Shown here: one piece after another, positions 39,453 to 52,526 of the stretch
Layout: each line of letters starts with the position of its first letter
Position numbering within the stretch: position 1 is the stretch's first letter
Source: Formicarius rufipectus
Taxonomy: Eukaryota > Chordata > Aves > Passeriformes > Formicariidae
Length of the DNA: 64,000 nucleotides
NCBI GenBank assembly: GCA_013399695.1
Contig: VXAU01003502.1
Span: 355,031 to 419,030, forward strand
Reading direction: 5' to 3'
Program-made: the position numbers and the translations under genes
Notes under the pieces: model-generated
Seen by the model: only the letters and a program-made list of their open reading frames with translations
Told to the model about the DNA's origin: nothing
Database searches by the model: none

Positions 39453-39545
39453 GATGATAGAATGATTGAAAGGCACCCTGGAGGTCATCTAGCCCAACTC
39501 ATGCTGAAAGCTGGGCCACTCCAGTCAGCTTCAATTCAGGTGTGA
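39453..39545 (-). mobile_element. CR1 LINE, 3'-end fragment, diverged
   Basis: The plus strand reads GATAGAATGATTGAAAGGCA, then CCTGGAGGTCATCTAGCCCA and then GAAAGCTGGGCCA...CAGTCAGCTT. This is the reverse complement of the 3' part of an avian CR1 of the type with a GGAGGTCATCT core. It lies on the minus strand, is 5'-truncated to about 90 bases and is fairly old. Confidence 0.7.
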
Positions 39546-42500
39546 TTTGCTTCCACTAAGTACCAAAGGGCTTTGGTAAATCAGGGTACCTCCATCCTTT
39601 CCTAACTGACTCGAGCACTCCTTTGGCCACTGTTGTGGTTCTCCCAGGGTCACTATGATAAGAGGCTTATAAGTCCATGTCCATGGACTACCATATCTGT
39701 GGGAATTGTGCTGTCAGTTTATTGTCCACTCTTTGGTCAGGAAAGAGCATGTTGAGAACTGATTCTGGATTTCCTTGTGGAGTCGTTCCCTGCTCCCATA
39801 GCAGAGAACTGAGCTACATTAAGTAATTTCAGTTGGTGCAAACTTGTAGTAAAATTCAAGGCCAGAGCATGATTTCAGAGAGACAAATTGTCTGACGCAA
39901 GCATGGCTTTGTAACCTTGCACTGTGAATACTTGTTGTTCCATACTGGTAGACTTGCCCTTGAGGTTTCTCCATCAGTATTGATGGATCTAGAGGTGTCA
40001 CTTCATTTCACAGAACTGTGGTCATGAGTGATGCAGCTGCAATTGCACCACTAAGGTTGCATGAAGATCCAGTAGCATTTTCGCCATGTTAACCCAATCT
40101 TTCCAACTCTAGTTGGAAACTGTTCCTAGTTTCTGCTTCATTAGCATTGCCTACAAAGATGGGTTTTCCAGGTTTTCCCTATGATGCTGGTAACTCCTGA
40201 AGGTTTGAGCACCTGCCACAGAAGCCTTGAGAGCCCCCTGAAAGAAAGCCTCCTGAGTCTTTGAGCCTGTCTGCTGCTAGCTCACCCTTCCTAGTGTTTT
40301 AGCTCTGGAGACATGCTCTGCATTAAAATTTCTTTTTTCTTTCACTCAAAAGTTGACTTCATAAGTAGAGATGACATCACCAAGGATGTATTGGTTTTAC
40401 ATTATAAGCCCCTCCTCGCTTGATTTTTACGTTCCATCACTGCAGCATATGAAGAGTTTTCTGATCTGATTGCCAGGTTGTCTGATTCATCGCCCTCCTT
40501 TGATGAATAACCATCACTCCATCAATGTGACAGGTCAGTGTCTTTGGAGGTATGCAGGAAGGCATGTGGAGGAAGGCCAGCTTTACAGATTTCCATGGAG
40601 AAAATGGAGAAGCATACATGTGAACTCAGGTACAAACATTTGTACCAGTCAGCCTTCATCCAGTTAGTCCCATCCTCTCATTGGAGATCAAGGACAGGAA
40701 CAGATGTCTGCCACCCGTGTCTTACACAAGTAGAAGGCTGGCAAGCCCCTTACAAGGCTGTGGTCCTCTTTCTCACCACCTACCTTTTCCTTCAGTTGGC
40801 TCCCATGGCTAAAGAAGGGTAAGACTGTGGGGTCGCACTCAAAAGACAAGAATGAGACCAGAAGAACTGGGAAAGAAGGGGAGGAAAGTAAATTTAAAAA
40901 AAAAAAACAAAACAAAAAAAAATCAAAAACAAAAAAACACACCACAATCCTATGTTAATTTTGTTTCGATTTGCAATGCCAGGATTCCAGGAGATTCAGT
41001 GGGTCTTTTGAGATTACAGATCCTGCATGTGCTGGACATGTGCTGTTGGGAAGTCATGACAGTCAGGAAGGAGTATTGTTTACACTACCTTTGAAAGAAC
41101 AATTGGAGCAGCATTCCCCTCACGTGCCCTTATATCTGCAGTCTTTATATATCCTTGTCACTCCAGGCTTACAGATAGCAATACAGGAAATTCCAGATAT
41201 AAATCAGAGAAGACTTTCTCACCCTAAGGATGGTCAGACACCGTAACAGGCACTCAGAGAGGTTATGGAGTTTCCATCTTAGGAGATATTTGAAATTTAG
41301 CTAGTCCTTGAACCACCTGACCTTTTTCACCTTACCTATGCAGTGAATTGATCTGTATGTTCTTTACATGTCCCTTACTACCTGAATTATACTGTATTTC
41401 TCTGACCTTATAATCATTACCAAAAAATTGGCCATTCCAAGGCAGAGCCTCATCTGTTTAACAGTTGGATCATCTAGGGAAAGATAAAGGTCTGCCAGAA
41501 ATGTTTTATTTTGGTTTGGGTTTTTTGTCTTAATTGAAGATTAGTAAATCAGTAACTAAGCATATATTTATCTCATTGTGGCAGAAAAGATATATGATGC
41601 ACATAAGCAGTTTCTGTTGCTGCCTGCAAACACAGAGAAATTGTCTGCTGAAGTCAGAAATGAGGATTACTTCCTGGGTTAGTGGCTGTTTTTACCATTT
41701 TTGCTTTTGCTTTTAATGTTATCTCTGATATTTCTTTGCATTAATATCTGTAAAGACTTTTTTTTTTCAGACTCCACAATATTCAAATAGCACTGTTGTC
41801 ATGGAAATCATTACAGAATTAGGCCACAAAGAGTGACAGTGACTCAGTAGCCAGGTGATGCAGGCAGTCAACTGGGAAAAGGGAAATCTGTTTTTCTGCC
41901 CCTGCTCCCATGAACATACAATTATTTTTTCCCTAATGAAATGGATGCATTGGGAGGGGATGTCTCAGAAAACTCCTGTCAGGTAACTACAGTATTCCCT
42001 CTGGCCTGGATTCTGATCTCTTGTCCTTTTTGAGAAAGAGAAGGGGATTTCAATTTTGCATATACAAGCAGAAGGAATTACTCTCTCAGTGAGGAGGTGG
42101 GAGAGGCAAGATGACCACACTTGCCTGTCCTTGCCCAGGTGCTTAGGCAAGCTATAAGCACACTTACCATCACTGCTGCAGCTAAATGAGGTGACAGACA
42201 AATGGGTGCCTAAATTTAGTCTCATCGAAATTCATCCAGGCATGAAACTGTTTCCTCATCGTATGACAGATGTGGGCTCAGGAAGGCAGGCATTGATGGG
42301 AGTTTGTCTGGGTGGAAACAGAGCAGGAGTACTGGGAATCTCTCTGTATCAGCATAGGAACCTGTGTTTGTCTTCTGAGTTCAATGCTTCAAGGGACTGG
42401 TGTTGCCAAAAGGAAAAATTTAATAAAAATTGAAACTGTGAGCCTTTTTTGCACAATGCATTGAACTTAAGAGGATGAGCAGCCCTATGGAAAATGTGAC

Positions 42501-43637
42501 AAAATGAACTTGCTGAAGCCTAAATTACCCTGTGGTCCTGTCTGAAATACCTGACATATAATCAGGGGGTTTAAAAATGCTTAAACCCATTGTTCACAGA
42601 ACAGTAAAATTTGAGTGTGTTTCCGGTGTAAGCAGTTCACATGAAAAAAAGTCTTGCTTGCAGAGGTATATCTTGAGAAACCACGGGTATTACTATCAGA
42701 AGACCAATTCAGATTGAAATATAAGACCATTTACTCTGATTTTAGTACTGATTTTTATACTCTGTTTATTAATGATTTTCACAGAAGAAATAGAATAAAA
42801 TGAAAAAATTTCATCAGGAAAATAGGAATTTACATCAAAACTTTGGCCTCCTAGTATGTCCTCCTTCATTCATCAGAATTCTTATTTTTTTTTTAGCGTC
42901 AGTTTTTAGCTCAGTGCTTTCTTCCTTGCAAGAGGAAGAAATGAAATGGCAATGCACTTCTGTAACCTATAATCATTTGTCAGGGATGGGGGTGGAAGAA
43001 GATTAGTGTAGAACACTGTAATCTCATCTGCTATCTATTTTTTGACAGATTTTGATTAATTCACCATTAAGCAAATTCAGTGGTGTGCATTATTATGCTT
43101 TTCTGTAGCATTCTACCTGTGTCATGTGATGAGCTGTCCTGAGGGCAAGAAACCAATAAAAATGACATTCTTGCTTATTATTTGCACCACTACCCTTTCA
43201 TAGCCCATCAGCAAGCCTATGTGTTACCTAAGTCAAAAGTTAATTAGAATGACTGCCACTTCATTTCATATGAAAGATGATTATTGTATGTACAGGTGAA
43301 GTTATATGCCTCCTTATATGTGTTTGTCAGCAGCTCTCCCAGTTGTGCCTCATTCTTTGTTTTTAGTGATTGCTGTCAATAGGAATATGGGACATTCCGC
43401 AACTATGAAGGTGCCAGGATTAAATGCTCAGGAAATCAGCAAACCTGTTCAACACGAATGTGATGTTTCTGAACTCCACTAATTGAAAACTCTTCTTTGT
43501 ATAAAATCATCCTTTTAAAAATTACTTTAAGCTCTTCCATTTTATTTACGTCAATCACTGGAAGAAGATTTGTAAAAGATAGCAAAGAACAATTCTTAAA
43601 ATATGTGGATATGAATTGTAATATAAAAAATCTAATT
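39546..43637. other. Unique non-coding stretch with one low-complexity tract
   Basis: No supportable gene. An A-rich tract lies at 40890-40942. 43030-43340 is AT-rich with words such as TTGATTAATTCACCATTAAG and has no long open frame; it has the look of conserved non-coding sequence, which I cannot test. Open frames do not exceed about 95 codons. Confidence 0.55.
40890..40942. repeat. A-rich low-complexity tract
   Basis: A runs are broken by single C residues (AAAC and AAAAAAAC units), continuing into CAAAAAC units. No transposon body is attached on either side. Confidence 0.85.
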
Positions 43638-43745
43638 GCAGTTTAGACTTCAGATTTATTTGAAATGGGGATAATGATAGTAATTACCCAGTTTGAGTTT
43701 TGTAGAAGGCTAATTAGATCCCAAAAGCATTTGTATGCACAAGGC
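43638..43745 (+). mobile_element. MIR-like SINE, central part
   Basis: The block order GCAGTTTAGACTTCAGATTT, then GAAATGGGGATAATGATAGTA, ATTACCCAG and a later AAAGCATTTG follows the central CAGTTT...AAAATGGGGATAATAATAGTA...TACC core of MIR SINEs (here diverged). Ends are not definable. The assignment is from recalled family sequence. Confidence 0.55.
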
Positions 43746-45645
43746 AAACCATAAATACAAAAGACCATCTGGTCCTTATCAGCTTACAACACTAACACTG
43801 TCTGTAATTATTTTTTCTATATTGTTTTGATGTTGACATTTTATGATGCAATACATCTAGCCATGGTTAGGGAATAACCTGTAAATGCTTTTTGGTTGTT
43901 GATGGGTTTGGGGTTTTCTCCTGGGTTTGAAGACATTGGCTAACTGGAAATGCAGGGAAGCAGTCTGGAGTTCAGTCATTTACACTACAAATGGCTCAGT
44001 GTTTTAAACTGAGTTTGATTGTGGGGTTTTAATCTAAATTGTTCCATCTGCTTTTTTCCAGCATTCTGGGGTTCAAAAATAATTTATGAATATGATGATA
44101 GGGCTTTATCAGACAGCTCAGTAGTTCGAAGTAGTTTCACAGCAGAACAGGGGCTAATTCTGTTGCCCTTGTTCAGGGTTTAAAGCCTGCTATCTAGAAC
44201 TACCTGTGGTTTTGCTCCAACATGAAGTCCTTGTGTGGCCTTGTAGATGTCCCATGTTAGCACTGTGAAGTTACATCTTCAGTCCCTTCTGTGCTGTAGG
44301 GACGACTCTCCATACCTCTGTCCCATTAGCCCAAGCATCTGGGATGTCCCAGCAGGACCTGTTCCAGGCTGCAGATGGGTGCTGTGCTGCAGAAGAAATT
44401 GCAGTAGACCCTGTGTAAAGGCTTAGTCAGGCCCTACAGGGAGGCAAGACTGGCTCTGAGCCTCAGAGAGATGTTGAACATGATCAAGTCTCACTGATTT
44501 ATCAGAGCTACACAGAGCGATGGTGCCAGCTGTTTTCTGTGGCTTCTTGTGGGTTCTCTGAGTATTTCTCTAAATGGAAAATTCTTGTGAAGAATTTTAA
44601 TCAATTCCTTATTTATGAGAATTGTCACTGACTTGATGGCTTCTGACAGCTCCCCTCAAAGACTAACTAGTCAGTCCTGCTGGTGCTGCCCAAGGACCCA
44701 TGCAGGTTTCAGGGATCTGCCTGTGCAAATCCAAGTGCAAATCAGAGACTTACCATAAAGTTTAGGATCTATTTCACTGAAATTAGAAGTGTTTTAATCC
44801 AGTCCTAATTCACTTCATTGCAGTTATCTCCTTCTCCACTGACCACCTAAATGTTGTCTGGAATGCTGCATCAGTCCAAATCTTGAAACCTGGCAAAAGT
44901 TACATGTTTAAAGTAAAATATTGTCCTGCAATTGAATTTTGATGTCAGATGCCTTTACTTCTCTTTGTGCAAGGGGCAGGATTTTCTTTTCAAATATTTT
45001 TCTGTTACTTGCAAATTTTGGACTCTAACATCTCTAGTGATTTAGCGTCTGTTTCATTATTTTTGCACTGTCTCATTTAACAGTGCACAGAATCTCTAAG
45101 CAGACTCAGGCCTGTCCAAGCTTTCTGTTTTGAAAGGACAAATTAGGAAAGACACAAGTGTAAAAGCAGTGTGAGCAGGACTGTTGTATATGTGTGGCCT
45201 GTACTTTCCATCTTTTGTTTTTCATGCTTACATGGTCTTTTGTCCTGGAAAGCCTGGTCTGTGTGGATACTGTGAATGTCATTCTGCTTGTGCAAGGCTT
45301 CACCCATCTGCCCTATCATACCCTGCACCATCCTGCTGTCCAGACTTATACACCTGGTGTAGCCACCAGCCTCTTCACTCCATATAGAAGAGTCAGCCTT
45401 CCCTGGCCACAGCATCATGTTCTGCCTGTCCTCACAGCCCGTGTCTTATCATCATCATCCCAGGCAGGGAAACCCTATTCCAGCCTGAGTTAAAAGAACC
45501 TTTATGTAACTGTAGCATGAAACTTGGGTTTGGGTAAAAAGATGGAAATCTGTATATGCATAGGAGTACATTTTTATTTAAGTGGCAAAGCATGACTTAA
45601 GAATTAGTGTGTTTTGCAGGAAGTCTTAGGTGGTTGTATTGTGTT
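43746..45645. other. Unique non-coding stretch, nothing recognised
   Basis: No gene or transposon identified. 44180-44480 is locally GC-richer. Overlapping 65-99-codon frames around 45100-45493 on both strands share no recognisable domain. Confidence 0.55.
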
Positions 45646-45753
45646 TGGGGTTTTTTTGGTGTTTTGGTTTTTTTGTTTTTGTTTTTGTTTTTCCCCAATT
45701 TAATTGCTTTGAGATACAGAGAAGCCTTTTTGTGGTTTTTGTTTTTGTTTTTT
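45646..45753. repeat. Two T/G-rich low-complexity tracts
   Basis: TTTGGGG and (TTTTTG)n units at 45646-45694 and again at 45731-45756 flank a short unique spacer. They belong to the recurrent T/G-rich class of this window. Confidence 0.8.
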
Positions 45754-45756
45754 TTC

Positions 45757-47895
45757 AGAGCCCAGGTTTAAAGTAGACTGTGTTCCTTAAGTAAATTCTA
45801 CTAAATGTCCTAAAATTTCATGTCTAAATTGAGTGTTTTCACATCTACTTTCCCTGTGCAAAACCATGACCCAGATCTTCTGGTTGTTGAACCCTGCTCA
45901 CATCACTTTTGTGTGACCACATTTTTGTAAAGCACAAGCACAAAACAGATGGACAACCCCTGGAAGTCACCCAGAGTTTGTAGCTAGATGCTGTCACTGG
46001 GGAAAATAACAATTTTATGGCAGAGAAGCATGTGAGTTCTCAGAACGAGACTTCATACAACCCTGTCACTATCTGTGGCATCCAAAAGGTTAAGCTGCAC
46101 AGTAGGAACCACAAAGGATGAGTCTGCTTTCTAATATAGACTGTCAGGAAAAAAAATAACAGTTTTACTACTAAAATTGCTTTGAAGATTTTTGTGGATT
46201 CATGTTGTCTGAGTTTTATAACTACCTGTAGGAAATTGCTTGGGATTAATCTTGGGAGTAATGTTGTGCATATGAGACTGATGGACCTGCTGTCTGCAAG
46301 GGTGGGCAAAGCACACACACTGTGCCTGAGGCTAGTGCTGGTGAGGGCAAGGAGCTTTCAAAACTGTGGCAAAACCTTCCTTTTTGTTGACCCTTCCTTC
46401 TTTTTCCTGTGGTCATTCCAGCTCTCCCAGCAAGCACCTGAGCACCCACCACCTGCTTCTCCCGCAGCATAATCCCCAGATCTGCATGTGCTTCCTCCAG
46501 TCCATGAAAAATGTGGCTTAGTTTGGGGTTTTTGCATGTGAAATTAACACCTGGGATGGGATTGCTTAACCGAATGTGGACCTCTAAAAAGTCAGCATTT
46601 CTGGAGCCAAGTTCCATAGGCTGTGAAGGGACACTCGGGTGGTTACTCCGGTGAAACATCATTATTTTACACTTAAGCAACAGGAAATATACTTCTGCTA
46701 ATCACCGGGGGCCAGGTCCAGAGAACGTTGTTTGCCTGAAATGAGACTTAGAATTTAAAGCTGTAAATCTAATACTGCTGTCCCAAAGTCACAATTACTT
46801 AAACACAACCCTGATGTCTCTTCAGCTTTTCAGTACATTTACGTTAATTGTGGACACTCACCCCATCCTGGGGTCCTCTATGATCTCAACAGGACTGATC
46901 AGCCTGGATTGCAGTTCATGTACAACATTAGATGAGCTTGATCCAGGGAACGTTTCTCTGTGCATAAGGAGTGTCTGCTGGACAGGTTGGGCTCCCTGCA
47001 CCTTGTCATTGCCAGGCTATTTTTGAAAATGGGTGTAAGAAGAATTGAGAGGCTTTGTCTTTGATGAAATAATGCAGTAACTACAGCACTTAGCCAGGAA
47101 GATTAATGTTTTCTCACCCCAGAGATTCAAGATGACATTTGTCCTCTTCAGGAGATGAGTGTACTAGGTTAGAGGCACTATGCTCATAGCTTTGGTACCC
47201 TTTCTTTTATTCTGGCTCTCAGTGAAAAAAAAAAAATATTTTCTGTAATGGAAAGAGAGAAGTAAAGCACAAAAAGCTTTGTAGAGAGAGCAAGAGATAA
47301 CATGACTTTCTGTTACAGGGCTATGAACATTTCCCTGGGAGGGTATGGTCAGACTCCCTTCTTTACTGTTGAAGCAGCCTTAGTGTTTCTTGCTGAACCA
47401 CAATTCAGTTAAGCATAGCCAACATAAAACTCAAGGATTTCCAATGTGAGATTTTTCCACCAAAGAGCTCCCTGACTGGTGATCAAGTTTAAGCTTTCTC
47501 TCAGAGCCAATAAATTTTAGATATTTTGTTTTGCTGTGGTTCAACCCCTGTACGAGGATCAAGATAGTTTCTGTATGTTTCCACACACATGTCTTGAGGT
47601 TTGGCTTGGCTGTTCTCGCTGTTCTCTGAGGAGAGGCTAAATAAGGTTTTAGATTCAAGCCCCGGACAATGTCAGGAGCTCAGGACTGGCCATCCCTGCT
47701 GATGTCCATTAGTACTGGAGATTCTACCTGTTACCATGGGTAAATCCACTACCAATGGCCTCAACTTGCTTTGTCTCTCCTGTTTTACAGCTGCTGTTTT
47801 TTCTGAAATGCATAGTAAATTATATCATGTCAGTATAATGGAGACCTGTACTCCTCTGTTAAATTTTGTTGAAATTGCCTAATAAATACAACTGA
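45757..47895. other. Unique non-coding stretch, no gene seen
   Basis: The longest frame is 144 codons on the minus strand (46246-46680), with no domain I recognise. It overlaps a 96-codon plus frame, so at most one could be real and neither is supported. Simple runs: an A run near 47226-47237. Confidence 0.55.
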
Positions 47896-47958
47896 GGGCT
47901 TTTATCAAGCAGTGCAAAAGTGATCATGGGCTTTTATCAGGCAGCACAATCTTGTCAT
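47896..47958. repeat. Two-copy 32-base tandem repeat
   Basis: GGGCTTTTATCA starts at 47896 and again at 47928, each followed by a GCAG(C/T)(A/G)CAA stretch and ending in ATCAT or GTCAT. The copies differ at about six or seven positions and the second is one base shorter. It is a local duplication of unique sequence; no transposon is involved. Confidence 0.85.
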
Positions 47959-49439
47959 CTTGTTACCTCCAAAAAAAAAAAGGCTAAATTAAGGGTGTAA
48001 TATGAAGTGAACATCTGTCTGCCTGTGCCACTTAAATGTCAACAAGAGGAGAGGGAATTTCACATCTTGCTTTAGCTAATATAGCTAGAATCCATTAAGT
48101 TTCATTACCAGTTTTGATTTGATGTGAAGATTTGACCCTGACGGTCAAATCCTGTAAATAAAGAAATGTGAGTTTACTTACATTTCTGCCTGACAGGAGC
48201 ATGCAGTTATAGAATTATGACCTATTATCTAACATTACTGTTCAGTGACAGTTTGAGGAAAGAATCTCCTTGTAGATATAATTTATTACTTCTTGCTAAA
48301 CTCTTTGAGTGACATTCAGACTTCAAGAGAGCCAATTACATTGCTTCTCATAGTAGGCATATCTGTTTGCAGAGTCTTTTAATAGTACTTAGGATTTCTT
48401 GACTGCATTTTTCTTCTATCTGTAAAGCTTACTTTCAATGTCACTTCCACTTTGCTGCCGGAGATAATCTCTGGCATCACACTTTTCCTTTCACTCCCGT
48501 ACCCCACTCCCTGTATCCTGATTTTCTCACTGACTTTGCCTGCGGCTGGGGGGTGTCAGTTGTGGCTGTAGCTGTGGGAGCTTGATGCAGTTATAAGAAC
48601 AGTCAGGACCGTGAAGGCACCTCACTCCGTTGCAGCCCCCCTTGCTGCAGCCCTTGTTAGAACCTCGGTTCACCTGCCCCGTCACTGACACCGGTTGTCA
48701 TCAGTTGGCTGACTTCAGGCTGGCTGACTTTGTGTCTTCCTCTCTCATCAGCTGCTTGATAGCTTGCTGATCTGTTTTGTTTGCAGTGTGATAGTTTTGA
48801 GCATACTGTATTATTTATAAATGTTTGGTAATTTTCTGTGTCAGTGATGTATTCTTTGGGTCTGCTTCAGTCTTTCATAAACAGGCTTGACACAACATCT
48901 CTTTGTCTCAGTGTTACAGCAGCATTCTCAACCTGTTGCTCTGTGTACTCGCTTCCATTTGCTGCAGTTTTAAATATGTTCTTAAGGGCTTGTGCTGAGT
49001 GTTTAGTTAAAATTTCGTCAGGATGGTTGGTCTAATTCTGGTCCAAGTTACAAGTGGGAACTGGCTGCAGATGAGTCAGTGGAGTTAAGCTAGTGTAAAA
49101 TTGGAAAAGGAAGGCTTGTTGTCTTTAGTTAAGTTGCCACATAGTGTATCATACTGAAGATTTTCCCTAAAACATAACAATTTGGAACTAGCTTCTTTTT
49201 TTTATCCAATCACTTTTCCAATGCCTTTGTTACTGAATTTACTCTATTGATATTTATTGCCCCTGAGTCCAGTCTTGAGATATGCTGATCGTCCTCCAGA
49301 TTTTCTCAAACTTGCATTTCATGTTTTGGACCTGAACCAATAAAGATTACCTGCAGTGTATTGTGCATTTTGCAAACATTAATAGATCTTCAGACTGAGG
49401 AAGAGAGTACTGTCTAGTTTTGTCCTCTTTGGAAAGATG
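47959..49439. other. Unique non-coding stretch, nothing recognised
   Basis: No supportable gene. 48460-48720 is locally GC-richer with a few CpGs (for example near 48463, 48497 and 48630-48690). A near-repeat TTGGCTGACTT/CTGGCTGACTT occurs at 48706-48732. I see no promoter elements that I would call. Confidence 0.55.
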
Positions 49440-49602
49440 TGTTCACAGTCCCCATCCCTGAAAGTGTTCGAGGCCAGGTTAGATGGGGCTTGGAGCAACT
49501 TGGTGTAGTAGAAGGTGTCCCTGCCCATGACAGGGCATTTGTGACTAGATGATCTTTACAGACCCTTTCAACCCAAACCATTCTGTGATTCTGTGATTCT
49601 TT
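49440..49602 (+). mobile_element. CR1 LINE 3' end with octamer tail
   Basis: From GTTCACAGTCCCCATCCCTG, through GTGTTCGAGGCCAGG, GATGGGGCTTGGAGCAAC and GGTGTCCCTGCCCATG, to CTAGATGATCTTTACAGACC and CAACCCAAACCATTCTGTG, this is the 3' UTR of avian CR1. It ends in two tandem ATTCTGTG units at about 49581-49598, the diagnostic CR1 3' tail. It is on the plus strand, 5'-truncated to about 160 bases, and encodes nothing. It is the clearest complete CR1 3' terminus in the window. Confidence 0.95.
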
Positions 49603-51323
49603 TCAGAGCTCAGTGGCTCCAAGGCAGAGCCACCCTTACAGGGTAGCAGAAGGCTTTTCTGTAGGGAAAACCTGCAAAGCATCTGTAACTCAGGCTGTTA
49701 TCAATCTGTCTTTTTGCTTCTCTCCACATTTTCCCTACTGTCCAGGCAGATGGAAATATAATTAACCCTTTGAACAGAGATCCAGGGACCTACTGATTGC
49801 TATCTATGTTGTGTAGCCTTGACAGATGTTTTATAGGTGCAAGCATAAATTACTTTTAAGTCTGTGTGGCTACAGGTCACTAACTTTTTTATATCCTTAT
49901 GTGTGTGTGTGAGGGAGAAAGAAGATACTCTGTGGAAAAACTTCAAAACAAGATGTGTAGATGTGGAAGTTTCAAGTCAAATTTGTGTAAATCCTTCCTG
50001 TTGGTCCATCATGGATGCTGTATTGCATAGAATTATTGCCTTGGTGTCTTAGAAGCACTGGTAGTTAGTAGTACTTCATAGTGCCATTCCTGTCTTCATT
50101 GTAAAATGCATCTTACACACAAGTATATATGGAGACAGACTTTGGTAACTCTTCTTGAGAGTCCAGTGGTTTAGTAGAAAAAGAGATTGATGGGACACAA
50201 AGATACTGTGCACTAAAAACCAATACGGTCAAGATGACACATTAACCTCCTCATTTTTCTGTTAAGAGTATACATGTGAAGACACTTTAATGACATAGGG
50301 ATTTTTTATGACCTTTGTTGTTCTTTTCTGTAAGAGGGGTAGTTTAGCATCTTCAGAGGAAGGAGCAGATTTCTGTAATACTCATTTGTAAGGGCAGAAC
50401 AAATTGAGATATTCCTCAACTAAATAAGCAAAGAAGGCATTAGGAATAAAGAGGAAAAAAGATGCCCAAGAATTGTCCCAAAAGACCAGATGGATAAGCA
50501 CAAGTGTAGATCTCAGATAAACGTATGCTGAGAAGATATCATCTAATTTTCAAACCGAGTGCCTGTGAAACTACTGAGAAGAGATATGCTTGATCCCCAA
50601 TGTTAAATAATCGCTTCTAGTTGACAGCAGCTTTGATTACTCCTTGGAGTTAGCCAAGCAAAGGAGGAACCGATGCAGTTGTCAGCCTGATCACCAACTA
50701 ACTGGACCCATCATGTTCTGACAAGTGTATCATATACAGATGCTTATAAAATTTTCTTAATAGGATAGTCAGACAAGTCTGTCTGATCCATCAGCTGCCT
50801 CGTGTAGAGAGGCCACTGTCACCATTGTTTCTTGCTTTCCTCCCATCCATGTTCATCAGAGAATCCTGATACATTCCCCAGAAGACCTGTAAAGGTTGCA
50901 GCCTCAGAGCTCTGTTATTGCATTCATTATATGTATGTGTATACAGATGTGTTCATCTTTTTCTTTTCTGGATTCGCCTTTTTTCTACCCAAAGAGGAGC
51001 AATAGTTTTAGCTGTTCTGCCCCACTCTGACTCATTTTATATGCTTCCCAGGTTATCTAAGAGCAACAGCAACCAGACTCACACTGCCTCAGTGTCTGTA
51101 AAGATCACTCAGGAGCCTTCAACTTTTGCATCTCTTTGTTCTGCAGGAGCCATTGATTTCTATCCATTTGCCCAGACCTCTCACAGGAGGATTCAGAAGT
51201 ACTGTGTGTGAGGAAATGGCTCAAGCAGTCTGCTCTTCTGTAGCAGATGACTTTCAGGTGTAGGTAGTCCTTCTCTGTGAGCCAGAGATCTGTAGCCAGA
51301 GGTGTAACCATGTGGTTGCAAAG
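49603..51323. other. Unique non-coding stretch, nothing recognised
   Basis: No gene or transposon identified. A short (GT)n run lies near 49899-49910. The longest open frame is 97 codons (50918-51211 plus), without recognisable features. Confidence 0.6.
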
Positions 51324-51375
51324 CATAGAATCCTTAGGTTGGAGAAGACCTCTAAGAGTCATCAGATAGAAAAGC
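51324..51375 (-). mobile_element. CR1 LINE, short 3'-end fragment
   Basis: The plus strand reads GCATAGAATCCTTAGGTTGG, then AGAAGACCTCTAAGAGTCAT. This is the reverse complement of a CR1 3' terminus of the CCTAAGGATTCTATG type. About 50 bases remain. Minus strand. Confidence 0.8.
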
Positions 51376-52418
51376 ACAAATTTACATTCAGTGATTGATG
51401 GGAGGGACACTGTGTACGGTAAAATTTATACCTGACCTTAGCATAAAAAGGGGAATTCAGCAGATAGGACTGATTCCTAAGAGTTGTGCTATGTGCCAGA
51501 TTCAAATAGAGAAGTATTTTCTTCCCTATTTTAAAGTCATTAGTTAAATTCAGATTGATTACAAGAATATGTCATTATGGAATAGTTCCTTCAGTTTAGG
51601 GGCACCCAAAATGAAACAATGGCCATCAGTATAATTTCAAAGGATGCAGTTTTTCAGCCTTCTAAAAACTTGACCTTTTTAATGTACGTCCATTTGTGGC
51701 ACCCCTGATTATTACATCTGAAAATTAAAAATGTTTATTGAAATATGGCTTTTACCCGTATGCTTAATTGTCCTGCTGAGCCTTAACTTCATTTACAGTT
51801 CTTTAAGGTGCAGACTTGTTTGCTTGCTAAGCTGGCTCAAAGGGAGATATTGCCAGCTTTCCAATGGGCTGCTGCCATTCAAGGCTGTGGCCTTTTGTCA
51901 TTTCTAGCAATAATTCGACCCGGATATTCGTGTCGACTTCGTCTGGATGTTGAAGAGAATGGAGCCCTGTGCAGCTCACGAAATGCAAGCCCTGGTTATT
52001 GTTCATCACTCCTCTTAGTATTTGGCTCTGATTTGTGAAGGTAGAAACCTCGTCAGCACATCAATTCTTACTCCTGTGATAAGAAACATGATGAGATTTG
52101 ATAGAATCCATGCAAGTGACTGATAATTTATCCCTTTGCCAAATGGCTAGTGAGCTGGTATGACAGAGCCAAAAGTCTTAAGTATAATGTTCACCACATT
52201 CCTTCTTAGAGTTGTTTTGGGGACAGGAATTATCATATGGATCCAGCTCTACCCAACCTTTCCTCCTATCAATCAAACAGGTCTTCAATATCGGCATAGC
52301 CATGTGTGAAACTGTCCTCCTAAGTGCGAGTTTAACACATGGCGATGACTTAAATGCTGATTTCAAATCAAGTATTGACCATTTGTATAAGCCAGAAATA
52401 AATGTTTCAGAAATATAT
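51376..52418. other. Unique non-coding stretch, nothing recognised
   Basis: About 1 kb between two CR1 fragments without recognised features. Frames at 51808-52038 plus and 51827-52009 minus overlap and have no support. Confidence 0.6.
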
Positions 52419-52526
52419 CAGAGAATCACAGAACCACAGAATGTGCGGCGTTGGAAGGGACCCATCAGGATTATCAAGTCCAACTCCTGGCCCTGTGCAG
52501 GACACCCCAAAAATCACCAAGTGCCA
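52419..52526 (-). mobile_element. CR1 LINE, 3'-end fragment
   Basis: The plus strand shows tandem octamer-derived words (AGAATCACAGAACCACAGAA), then CGTTGGAAGGGACCCATCAG, CAAGTCCAACTCCTGGCCCT and CAGGACACCCCAAAAATCAC. This is the reverse complement of the 3' end of the same CR1 group as at 54361 and 55444. It is 5'-truncated to about 110 bases. Confidence 0.92.

Noticed and set aside
46246..46680. 144-codon minus frame
   Set aside because: Overlaps an open plus frame and has no recognisable domain or exon borders.
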